This document shows, piece by piece, positions 1-7,410 of a stretch of 64,000 bases of DNA (the stretch's first letter is position 1; each line of letters opens with the position of its first letter). The stretch comes from JBBQZU01 sp038207425 (GTDB taxonomy: Bacteria > Bacteroidota > Bacteroidia > Flavobacteriales_D > Cryomorphaceae): contig JBBQZU010000004.1 in the NCBI GenBank assembly GCA_038207425.1, forward strand, positions 62,001 to 126,000. Direction: 5' to 3'. The position numbers and the translations under genes were made by a program. The notes below the pieces were generated by a model. That model saw only the letters and a program-made list of their open reading frames with translations, was not told the DNA's origin and made no database searches.

Positions 1-81
1 CAAGAGGCTCTCTTCCGAAAAAATAATGTTTATATCGTCTACCGGGGTCAATACCACACAGAAATGTACGGCAATGTATAG
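1..81 (+). CDS. C-terminal fragment of an unidentified protein
   Basis: Frame 1 is open from the window edge to a TAG at 79-81, giving 26 residues that end in the tyrosine-rich tail YHTEMYGNV. I do not recognise the family and the body of the gene lies outside the window. It runs towards the minus-strand structured RNA at 84-244, so the two transcripts would converge within a few bases. That this is a real gene end rather than chance is an inference from the clean convergent layout. Confidence 0.35.
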   Translation, partial: QEALFRKNNVYIVYRGQYHTEMYGNV

Positions 82-83
82 AA

Positions 84-244
84 AATAAAAGAGCCGCAAG
101 CGAGTCCAAGAAAACGATTCAGAGAATCGATAACCAATCAATCTAAAACAACCATTAAAGACTGGACTCAACTTGCGGCATGACGATCCCATCGGATCAT
201 CAACGGGCTAACCAAAACCTCGTTGTAAAGCCTTTCGGCGTTAC
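84..244 (-). ncRNA. Candidate stand-alone structured RNA, about 160 nt
   Basis: Read on the minus strand, a TATCTTTG promoter element (256..249) is followed by a run of hairpins. These are a stem at 244-225 with a GAAA loop (GTAA.GCC / GGC.TTAC), a 5-bp stem 225-221/205-201, a stem 198-194/189-185, and a long interrupted 15-bp stem 179-172+169-163 / 108-102+100-93. The long stem encloses a perfect 6-bp hairpin (129-124/120-115) and is followed by TCTTTTATTTT, the form of an intrinsic terminator. No open reading frame fits. It may belong to a Bacteroidota RNA class such as Flavo-1 or 6S-Flavo, but I cannot confirm either from memory. Confidence 0.5.
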
Positions 245-248
245 AGCG

Positions 249-256
249 CAAAGATA
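249..256 (-). promoter_or_regulatory. TAnnTTTG -7 element of the structured RNA
   Basis: TATCTTTG on the minus strand matches the Bacteroidota -7 consensus TAnnTTTG. It places the transcription start at about 244, which is exactly the first base of the first hairpin. I see no convincing TTG at the -33 distance. Confidence 0.5.
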
Positions 257-442
257 GGGCGCATTAATTCTTCATGAAAGTAAAATTTCGTTAACGTTCA
301 TTTCATATAGACTAAATATGGGATTTTTAAAATCTCGATTTTCTTCTGTAATCGTCGATTAAATAACTTTAATAGCTATAAAAGGTAAAATTTCATCGAC
401 AAGATGTAATGATCTTGGATTCCTAAATGATGTTTATTTCGA

Positions 443-625
443 CTATTGCCCAATTTCTTGGGCACTAATCGCCAATATTTCCCCATCGAAAAGTTTAATA
501 TCGAACTCAATTGGGTTACAACACACCTCGCAGTCTTCAATATACTTTTGCGCACTTTCTGAAGGGTCAACAAGAATTGATATTGACTCAAAGCAATAAG
601 GGCAGGTGAAGAAATGTTCTATCAT
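443..625 (-). CDS. CPXCG-type cysteine-rich small protein
   Basis: This is a 60-residue protein with a CPYC motif at residues 8-11 and a CEVCC motif at 32-36. That arrangement fits a one-zinc ribbon of the Cys_rich_CPXG family, which consists of short bacterial proteins of unknown role. The acidic, hydrophobic remainder and the short length fit the family. The gene is divergent from the cassette starting at 693, with a 67-base gap between them. No partner is implied by the context. An overlapping 71-aa frame (376-591) lacks these motifs and was not chosen. Confidence 0.7.
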   Translation of the reverse strand: MIEHFFTCPYCFESISILVDPSESAQKYIEDCEVCCNPIEFDIKLFDGEILAISAQEIGQ

Positions 626-692
626 AAGCAGACTATATTTTTTGCAAGAACCTTTGTACCTTAAATATGTTTAAAATTAAAAATAATGTGCG

Positions 693-1043
693 ATGTATCG
701 ACAGGGTGATGTATTATTAGAAAGCATAGAGCGTTTAGGTGATGGAGTCGTTACAGAAGAGCGCTTGCTGGTGAGAGGTGAAGGTCGAAACCACGGCCAT
801 TTTATTATGGGTGATTCAGTTACCATATATAAATTGCAAGAAAATATGCGAACGAATGGTGGTGGTATATTAACCCATTATCTGCAAGTATCAGGCACAG
901 CCATACTCGAACATCTTTTTACTGACACCATTTCGCATACGAAGGAACATCTGCCCATCACCATACCTCCCGGCATCTACAGAGTGATCAGGCAAAGAGA
1001 GTATAATCCTTATTTAAAGGCCATACGTGCGGTGAAAGACTAA
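693..1043 (+). CDS. Small conserved protein paired with a DUF6745-like protein
   Basis: A 116-residue soluble protein of unknown function. It opens with MYRQGDVLLE, has a GEGRNHGHF segment at 30-37, and ends with a PPGIYRVIRQREY stretch near 92-104. From memory, short proteins with this QGDVLL...G.H.H...HxPI.lPPG.YRV.RQREY pattern occur next to DUF6745 genes in other phyla, often with a GHAH-like motif. That would point to a small beta-barrel fold with possible metal-binding histidines (inference). The stop is 9 bases before the next start, so the two genes are very likely co-transcribed. No signal peptide or membrane segment is visible. Confidence 0.7.
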   Translation: MYRQGDVLLESIERLGDGVVTEERLLVRGEGRNHGHFIMGDSVTIYKLQENMRTNGGGILTHYLQVSGTAILEHLFTDTISHTKEHLPITIPPGIYRVIRQREYNPYLKAIRAVKD

Positions 1044-1052
1044 TTCTCTATC

Positions 1053-2177
1053 ATGCACTCCGAACTGTCAAATGAGGACTTTAACAGCATTTCGCGGCAA
1101 AAACTTCGATTGCTAAGGTGCTTTTTTTCCGATTCAGAACCAAAGCTTGTTTCGCTGGCATCATCCGTTCTAAGCCTTTACAAGGCTTCAGGTATTCAAT
1201 CTATCCCCAATATTTACATTGCCCACGGTCCCGACCGGGCTGCAGAAATGTTGCTCCATGCCAGAGGTCGCGATTGTGAAAATTTGTATCTACCTAACTG
1301 TACTTTCGGGCAGCATATAGCGGCTGTTTCAGTTGCTGACCAACTCTTTAATTACACCAATCGTATTTCACGGGAGAGCATACAGAAGATGAAAGGCTAC
1401 TTCTCGGATGAAGCCCTTCTAGAGCTTCGAAACATGGTGTTTGCGGATCTCAATTTTCAATGTGGCCATGCTTATGCCAATATCATCATTGATTCACTTG
1501 TGCAGCGTTACCGCCAAAAGGGATTGCTCTATGATGAGTTGCCTTCGCTCTATCCAAGCAGCAGCGACATTGATTGGGTTGGTTACTATTCAATTTTGCG
1601 AGAAGCTATACATCTCGATATTTCTGTACCGCGGTTTTACGAAAACTTTATACTAAGAGGAGGTTTACTCCTTCATGCCTTTGATTCATTTGCGGTAATA
1701 GTTCTCAGACCGGCTGTGATTTTGCGAAACGAAAACCTCGTGGTGCATAATGAGCGAGGGGCTGCTGTGTGTTGGCCCGATGGCCTTTCATATTATTTCT
1801 GGCACGGAGTGCAAGTGCCTGAAAAGCTTATCATGTCGCCCCAAACGGTTATCTATGATGATATAATCTCTGAAGAAAATGCCGAAGTGAGGCGCTGTTA
1901 TCAGGAAGTTCTTGGCAGTGAGCAGTTTGCTAATATTTTAGGCATTGAGTCTATAGATATAAAAACGGATAAGGCAGGAAATGAACTTGTACTATTCCGC
2001 ACCAGGGAAAGAGACAAATTTGCGGGCGATCATATTTATTTCGCAAAAGTAATATGCCCAAGCACAGCTAGGGCTTATTTTCTTTGTGTACCGCCGCAAA
2101 TAAAATCGGTAGAAGAAGCAGTAGCCTGGACTTTTGGCAAAAGCGCAGGTGAATACAGCCCGATAATCGAAACCTAA
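1053..2177 (+). CDS. DUF6745-like protein
   Basis: A 374-residue, apparently cytoplasmic protein. The stretch around residues 241-260 (WPDGLSYYFWHGVQVPE) resembles the signature of the uncharacterised DUF6745 family, which is common in actinobacteria and cyanobacteria. The N-terminal half is mostly helical in appearance and carries no motif I recognise. The C-terminal part after about residue 285 has VLGSEQFANILG and a short acidic strand pattern. It follows the 116-aa gene by 9 bases and converges on typA with a 6-base gap. Function is unknown. The family assignment is by recall, not by search. Confidence 0.7.
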   Translation: MHSELSNEDFNSISRQKLRLLRCFFSDSEPKLVSLASSVLSLYKASGIQSIPNIYIAHGPDRAAEMLLHARGRDCENLYLPNCTFGQHIAAVSVADQLFNYTNRISRESIQKMKGYFSDEALLELRNMVFADLNFQCGHAYANIIIDSLVQRYRQKGLLYDELPSLYPSSSDIDWVGYYSILREAIHLDISVPRFYENFILRGGLLLHAFDSFAVIVLRPAVILRNENLVVHNERGAAVCWPDGLSYYFWHGVQVPEKLIMSPQTVIYDDIISEENAEVRRCYQEVLGSEQFANILGIESIDIKTDKAGNELVLFRTRERDKFAGDHIYFAKVICPSTARAYFLCVPPQIKSVEEAVAWTFGKSAGEYSPIIET

Positions 2178-2183
2178 TGCTAC

Positions 2184-3995
2184 TTACGCTCCTGCCATAG
2201 CATTCTTCGAGCGCTTGCGGTCGTTTTCGGTGAGGTGTGTCTTTCTGATTCGAATAGACTTTGGTGTCACTTCCACAAATTCGTCAGCCTGAATATATTC
2301 AAGAGCTTCTTCAAGACTGAAAATTTTTGGTGGGATAAGTTTTACCTTTTCGTCTGTACCCGAGCTGCGAATGTTTGTGAGCTTCTTGGTTTTGGTCACG
2401 TTAATAACCAAATCTCCAGGTCTGCTATTTTCACCAATTACCTGACCTTCGTAAATTTCTTCATTCGAGTGCACGAAGAAGTTTCCGCGGTCCTGAAGAT
2501 TGTTGATGGAGTAGGGAATGGCCTTGCCGTTTTCCATGCTGATCAGCGATCCGTTTTGCCTTCCGGCAATAGGGCCTTTGTATGGCTCATATGCTATAAA
2601 GCGGTGCGACATGATTGCTTCGCCTGCTGTAGCTGTAAGCAGATAATTTCTAAGGCCTATAAGTCCGCGAGAAGGAATCTTAAATTCCAAAAGCATGCGA
2701 TCACCTTTTGGAACCATGCTTAGCATTTCGCCTTTGCGAAGATTTACTGCTTCGATAGCTTTTCCTGAAACTTCATCGGGTAAGTCAATGCGCAAATCTT
2801 CAATAGGCTCGCACTTTATACCATCTATAACTTTTATAATTACCTGTGGCTGTCCTATCTGCAATTCATAACCTTCGCGACGCATGGTTTCAATGAGAAC
2901 TGAAAGGTGCAGTACACCCCGTCCGAAAACAATAAATGAATCACTCGAATCGGTTTGCTCCAAGCGCAGTGCAAGATTTTTTTCAAGCTCTTTTTCAAGT
3001 CGCTCTCTGATATGCCTCGATGTCACGAATTTTCCTTCTTTACCGAAAAAAGGTGAATCATTGATGGTGAATAGCATACTCATGGTAGGCTCATCAATCG
3101 AGATTGGCGGCAATCCTTCAGGGTTGTCAATGTCAGCAATGGTATCTCCAATATCGAACCATTCAAGACCTACAACTGCGCATATATCGCCGGCATCCAC
3201 AATTTCAGATTTCTTCTTTGCAAGGCCATCAAACACATAAAGTTCTTTTACTTTTTCTGTGGTTCTTGAGCCATCGCGTTTGATCAGCGAAATTCTTTGT
3301 CCTGTTTTTAGTTGGCCGCGCTTAACCCTTCCTATAGCAATCCTCCCTATGAAGGATGAATAGTCAAGTGAAGTTATAAGCATCTGCACAGTTCCTACTT
3401 CAGCTTGGGGCGGTGGGATGTGCTCGATGATAATATCCATCAGCGGCGCAATAGAGTCAGTTGGATTGCGCCAATCGGTGCCCATCCAGTTGTTTTTGGC
3501 TGAGCCATAAACTTCTGGGAAGTTGAGCTGATCTTCAGTTGCACCGAGGTTAAACATCAGGTCGAAAACTGCCTCATGCACTTCTACAGGTGTACAGTTT
3601 TCTTTATCAACCTTGTTGATTACAACTATTGGCTTAAGGCCAAGCTGCACAGCTTTTTCGAGCACGAACCTGGTTTGGGGCATTGGTCCTTCAAAAGCAT
3701 CAACAAGGAGCAGCACACCGTCAGCCATGTTAAGCACTCGTTCTACTTCACCACCAAAATCGCTGTGACCGGGTGTGTCTATGATGTTGATCTTATAATC
3801 TTTGTAATTTACAGCTACGTTTTTGGCAAGTATGGTAATACCGCGCTCCCGCTCCAGATCGTTGTTGTCCATAATCAAATCGCCGGGACGCTCATGGTCG
3901 GCAAACACTTTACCAAGCATAATCATCTTATCTACCAGGGTCGTCTTGCCGTGGTCAACGTGGGCTATAATAGCTATATTCCTAATTTTTTGCAT
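2184..3995 (-). CDS. typA: Ribosome-associated translational GTPase TypA/BipA
   Basis: This is a 603-residue translation-factor GTPase that binds 70S ribosomes and helps 50S assembly and stress responses. The G domain occupies roughly 1-195, with P-loop AHVDHGKT at 11-18, DTPGHSDFG (G3) and NKVD (G4). It is followed by an EF-Tu-like domain 2, two EF-G-like domains and the TypA-specific C-terminal domain. The frame extends 18 codons further upstream, but a TATCTTTG promoter lies inside that extension (4023..4016). The start used here is therefore the Met of MQKIRNIAII, where the family normally begins. The mRNA leader would be about 15 nt. Confidence 0.97.
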   Translation of the reverse strand: MQKIRNIAIIAHVDHGKTTLVDKMIMLGKVFADHERPGDLIMDNNDLERERGITILAKNVAVNYKDYKINIIDTPGHSDFGGEVERVLNMADGVLLLVDAFEGPMPQTRFVLEKAVQLGLKPIVVINKVDKENCTPVEVHEAVFDLMFNLGATEDQLNFPEVYGSAKNNWMGTDWRNPTDSIAPLMDIIIEHIPPPQAEVGTVQMLITSLDYSSFIGRIAIGRVKRGQLKTGQRISLIKRDGSRTTEKVKELYVFDGLAKKKSEIVDAGDICAVVGLEWFDIGDTIADIDNPEGLPPISIDEPTMSMLFTINDSPFFGKEGKFVTSRHIRERLEKELEKNLALRLEQTDSSDSFIVFGRGVLHLSVLIETMRREGYELQIGQPQVIIKVIDGIKCEPIEDLRIDLPDEVSGKAIEAVNLRKGEMLSMVPKGDRMLLEFKIPSRGLIGLRNYLLTATAGEAIMSHRFIAYEPYKGPIAGRQNGSLISMENGKAIPYSINNLQDRGNFFVHSNEEIYEGQVIGENSRPGDLVINVTKTKKLTNIRSSGTDEKVKLIPPKIFSLEEALEYIQADEFVEVTPKSIRIRKTHLTENDRKRSKNAMAGA

Positions 3996-4015
3996 AAATC
4001 GTGCTTTTCGGCGCG

Positions 4016-4023
4016 CAAAGATA
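4016..4023 (-). promoter_or_regulatory. TAnnTTTG promoter element of typA
   Basis: TATCTTTG on the minus strand lies 20 bases upstream of the chosen typA start. It argues against the 54-base longer open frame, which would place the start codon upstream of the promoter. Confidence 0.6.
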
Positions 4024-4196
4024 GTCTTTAACTTACGGTAAATGGCCACATACTTTACCCTGCTTGGGATGAATTGTGATTATTTGTTTTTTATCCGTGC
4101 CTGAGCCAGAGTGAGATACTCATTATGATTTGATGCACAATTAGATAGGAGTCTAATAAATTTATTGATTCACGGTAGAACTTCCGTTCTTAATTT

Positions 4197-6701
4197 TTAA
4201 TTCGATATTTTCACGAATGAAATGCTCTCCCAGCCCGTAGTGAAGTACAGTTTGAGCATGTAAAGACTTGCGGGAAGCCTGCTTATATCGAAAACAATAA
4301 AATTTCTGCTATAGCTAATTGGTGATGATTCACGGGTCAGTTTCTTTCCCTGATAATCATATATCTCAAATTCAAATTCATCGCCAAATGGAATTGATGA
4401 ACGCACTTCTATAATATCAGTGGCAGGGTTTGGCATCAGAACGTAAGGCCTATCTGCTGGCAATGGTTTGTTTTCGAGTGTATTGTCACAATCAGGGTAA
4501 AGCATCTTTGAATCTGTAGCACTGAGACCTTGTGGGTCAGTTACTGTGAGCACCACTTCATACCAATAAGTTTCAGTGGCTGAGCACCCTGTTGGCGATA
4601 CAGAAGCACTCTCATTATTGCCTGATACGGTGTTCATTATGTGGTAGTGTGTATTGTGGTTCAGGCGAATCTCCCAAAGGTAATTTAAGTCATTTGAAGA
4701 AGATTGTTCATCTATAGCTTTTGCAAGTAGCAAAAGATTTGTTGGCTCATTGATGGAGTACAATGCACCTTCTTCAATACTGACAATGGCTGCTTCCGGG
4801 GGTGTATTGTTAAGTGACACAGGTATTGAAATGATCGTTTGGCCATCAGAAGAATCACTTACCGTGAGGGTGGTCTGATAATTTATAGGGTCGTTGTCAG
4901 CAGAATGATATACATGCATTGGATTTTCTTCGGTTGAAGTAGTTCCATCTCCAAAATCCCAAAAGAATGAAAGTGAATCGCCTTCAGGATCATAGGTTCC
5001 TTCTGTATTATATTCAATTTCAAGCGGTGCGTAACCGTAAATCAGATCGGGCGATACCTGCACCACCGGTTTCAGATTACCACCATAGCATACCCGGCTG
5101 ATTTCGGGTGGGTACACTGATGTGATATAGGCACATCCTTCAGTAGCACTGAAATTGATATTTACAAGGTTCACCAAATCTCCCGCCCAAAACTCAATTT
5201 TTTCAGGTTCTGAGAATTCGTTGAGCTTGATGGCTCTCAGCCAGCCTTTGAAATCAATTTGCAAATACCAATCTTGATATTCCTCTGGTATTTTATTGCC
5301 GGAGATGATGACCCCGCCAGATGCACTAATACCTGAAAATCCGTTACCTTCTATACCGCAGGCACTTCCGTCGATGATGCAAAAAGAAGCTTCACCTTGA
5401 TCATTGAACGTGGATGTAACTGCATGGGGGAATGCAGAATTTGCTTCATTGGCATAAGAAATCAAAGGCCTTGAATGCACAAATGTCATTGCATCTGATG
5501 GTATAGATTGTGATGGGTTGCACTCGTTGGGAAATGAGTAAGCATGATTGGCATTGGCTTGAATTACAGTTTCCTGATAATTAAAGTATGGTTTATCGCA
5601 TACCTCACCATCATGCAAAGGATTCGGGGCATTGGTATTCTCAGTGATGCTGTACCAAAAGAAATCATGGCTTGTAGGTCCCTGAAACAGAGGCCAACCG
5701 AAGTTTTGGCCGGGAATTTCTGCAATATTTATTTCTTCAAAAATCCAATCACCAACATCCGAAATAAACAGCACACCAGGGAAACCATCTGTTTTTGTGC
5801 CAAAGCCTGACCCCGGTTTCACAGTAAATCTGTAAGGGTTGCGCAGTCCAAGTGCCCAAATTTTTGACCTGTTGCCATTGGGATTTGACTCATCGTAAAA
5901 CGGATTGTTGGGCAGTCCTTCACCGGTTTCAGGATCAATCCGAAATATTTTACCGTTCAGTCCATCAAGATATTGTGCCCTATATGAGCCGAGTAATTCA
6001 CCTTCAGTAAGCAGACCGTCAGCTAAGGCCAGGCTGTCATAAGCGAATAATGGCAGCGGACCACTTCCGTTATAACCCAAGCCATTACTTCCACCGATCC
6101 ACGTGCTGCCATCGCCGGCCGATGCAAGCAATGAACCGTCTTCACCAAAACCGAGCGCCCCTACACCGTGCGATGGCGTGCATACGGGAACTCCTTCTCC
6201 GGCTTCACCGCCAAGCAATATATGGCGACTGCCTGGTATTGCAAATTGAAAATCTACGGTATTAAGTGTATACCTTGTAATTCGCCCCATTGTTGGGGTA
6301 TAAGTTTCTGAAATGGCCGGGTCATAATCAGGTGAGCCATAATTCCTGAGGTGGTGCCTGTCTACATTGTAATACATATATATATATCCATTGATAAGAA
6401 AATCTGGGTGCAATGCTGCACCTATCATTCCTAAATCTGACCATTTCGCTACCTCTTCAGAAATGTCTATGACTGGAGTTGAGAATACTTCGCCGTTCTT
6501 TATGAGCCACACTTTCCCACCAAGTTCCCAAACAAAAGCGATGTTGGTATCGGTAAGTAGTATTCCCGCAGGACCATCAAATTGGTTGTAAACTACTTCT
6601 CTACTAAAGCCTTCAGGTAAGTTTTGTGCAACTGACTTATTATAAAAGAATAGTTCTATAATGACAAGAAGCCAGAGGCTGCTGATATACTTAATATTCA
6701 T
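4197..6701 (-). CDS. Secreted PQQ-type sugar dehydrogenase with PKD and T9SS sorting domains
   Basis: A protein of 834 residues. A signal peptide ending near VAQ is followed by a six-bladed propeller of the glucose/sorbosone dehydrogenase (GSDH) family over about residues 25-530. Visible GSDH features include an early GPAG segment, LGMIGAALHPDF and LGLRNPYRFT. Next comes a PKD domain (about 560-645) with FFWDFGDGTTS, a second beta-sandwich, and a C-terminal T9SS type A sorting domain beginning with VLMPNPATD. It is predicted to be exported across the outer membrane by T9SS and to oxidise sugars using PQQ; the substrate is unknown. The open frame reaches 6743. The internal Met at 6701 is preferred because it begins a canonical signal peptide and sits 4 nt after a TACTTTTG element. 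Confidence 0.85.
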   Translation of the reverse strand: MNIKYISSLWLLVIIELFFYNKSVAQNLPEGFSREVVYNQFDGPAGILLTDTNIAFVWELGGKVWLIKNGEVFSTPVIDISEEVAKWSDLGMIGAALHPDFLINGYIYMYYNVDRHHLRNYGSPDYDPAISETYTPTMGRITRYTLNTVDFQFAIPGSRHILLGGEAGEGVPVCTPSHGVGALGFGEDGSLLASAGDGSTWIGGSNGLGYNGSGPLPLFAYDSLALADGLLTEGELLGSYRAQYLDGLNGKIFRIDPETGEGLPNNPFYDESNPNGNRSKIWALGLRNPYRFTVKPGSGFGTKTDGFPGVLFISDVGDWIFEEINIAEIPGQNFGWPLFQGPTSHDFFWYSITENTNAPNPLHDGEVCDKPYFNYQETVIQANANHAYSFPNECNPSQSIPSDAMTFVHSRPLISYANEANSAFPHAVTSTFNDQGEASFCIIDGSACGIEGNGFSGISASGGVIISGNKIPEEYQDWYLQIDFKGWLRAIKLNEFSEPEKIEFWAGDLVNLVNINFSATEGCAYITSVYPPEISRVCYGGNLKPVVQVSPDLIYGYAPLEIEYNTEGTYDPEGDSLSFFWDFGDGTTSTEENPMHVYHSADNDPINYQTTLTVSDSSDGQTIISIPVSLNNTPPEAAIVSIEEGALYSINEPTNLLLLAKAIDEQSSSNDLNYLWEIRLNHNTHYHIMNTVSGNNESASVSPTGCSATETYWYEVVLTVTDPQGLSATDSKMLYPDCDNTLENKPLPADRPYVLMPNPATDIIEVRSSIPFGDEFEFEIYDYQGKKLTRESSPISYSRNFIVFDISRLPASLYMLKLYFTTGWESISFVKISN

Positions 6702-6705
6702 TTCG

Positions 6706-6713
6706 CAAAAGTA
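6706..6713 (-). promoter_or_regulatory. TAnnTTTG element 4 nt before the sugar dehydrogenase start
   Basis: TACTTTTG on the minus strand ends only 4 nt before ATG. Because transcription in this phylum starts about 4-6 nt after the element, the mRNA would be leaderless or nearly so. Confidence 0.5.
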
Positions 6714-6755
6714 ATACTTTAAACTGGCGACGTAAGTCTGCAATGAAATGTTGCC

Positions 6756-7406
6756 TTACCTGTTGTCAATCTTTTCCACACCGGGAAATTTGGATGCCGT
6801 AAATACAAACTCGCCTGGTTGGAATGTTTTATCAGTTTGGAATGTCTTCACTTCGTAGATATAGTTGTCGCCCTGCTTGCCCATAATAAGTATGCGCGAC
6901 ACTTCTAGCTTGGACTTATCAACGTATAACTTTACAGTGTGAAATGATTTCTTCTCAGGTTTTAGCGGAACGAGTTTTATAACATGATATACTTTGCCAC
7001 CTTCACTGAGTTCCTGTTCATAATAATGCTTAAATCCAGTTTCCCAAACGGTATATATTTCTGATGGGTTTAGTGCGTCGTCGCCCGCTACAGAAGCATC
7101 GTCAATATATACTTCATTCATATCTTTGTTATAGGTCCAGCGGGTTTGCCCATCAGAATATATTTCGTTTACGCCAAGCTTGATATAATATTGCTTTCCC
7201 TGCATTTTGAGCGTTCCGTTCTGCGTTTGTTTCAGGTTGGCTTTTTTATCATCAAGGGTAAATGAAAAGTCGCTTGTAATAGAATTGTACTTGCGGGTTT
7301 TATTACTAAGTTCATCGAGGAGTGCCTTGGCCTTTTCATCCTGGGCAAAGCTATTTGCCGAAAGGAAAGCCAATGTAATGAATAGTAAGAATTTATGGAG
7401 TTTCAT
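6756..7406 (-). CDS. lolA: LolA-like outer-membrane lipoprotein carrier
   Basis: A 216-residue periplasmic protein with a signal peptide (residues 1-21, ending NSFAQ). A LolA-type beta-sandwich follows: SDFSFTLDDKK, GTLKMQGKQYYIKLG and a YSDGQTRWTYN segment around 84-94. LolA ferries lipoproteins from the LolCDE complex to the outer membrane. The family shows weak sequence identity in this phylum, so the precise cargo role is inferred. It lies 4 bases downstream of ftsK and is almost certainly co-transcribed with it, an arrangement common in Bacteroidota. Confidence 0.85.
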   Translation of the reverse strand: MKLHKFLLFITLAFLSANSFAQDEKAKALLDELSNKTRKYNSITSDFSFTLDDKKANLKQTQNGTLKMQGKQYYIKLGVNEIYSDGQTRWTYNKDMNEVYIDDASVAGDDALNPSEIYTVWETGFKHYYEQELSEGGKVYHVIKLVPLKPEKKSFHTVKLYVDKSKLEVSRILIMGKQGDNYIYEVKTFQTDKTFQPGEFVFTASKFPGVEKIDNR

Positions 7407-7410
7407 ATGT

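Noticed and set aside
84..247. Possible tracrRNA/CRISPR-associated RNA or IS end, because of the long inverted repeat
   Set aside because: No repeat array, cas gene or transposase is visible. The orientation, promoter and terminator fit a free RNA on the minus strand better.
376..591. 71-residue minus-strand frame overlapping the CPXCG gene
   Set aside because: It reads the same bases in another frame without the paired CxxC motifs.
2235..2723. 162-residue plus-strand frame inside typA
   Set aside because: Antisense shadow of a highly conserved gene, with no recognisable motif.
3996..4049. N-terminal extension of TypA
   Set aside because: It contains the TATCTTTG promoter element, and the family starts at the internal Met.
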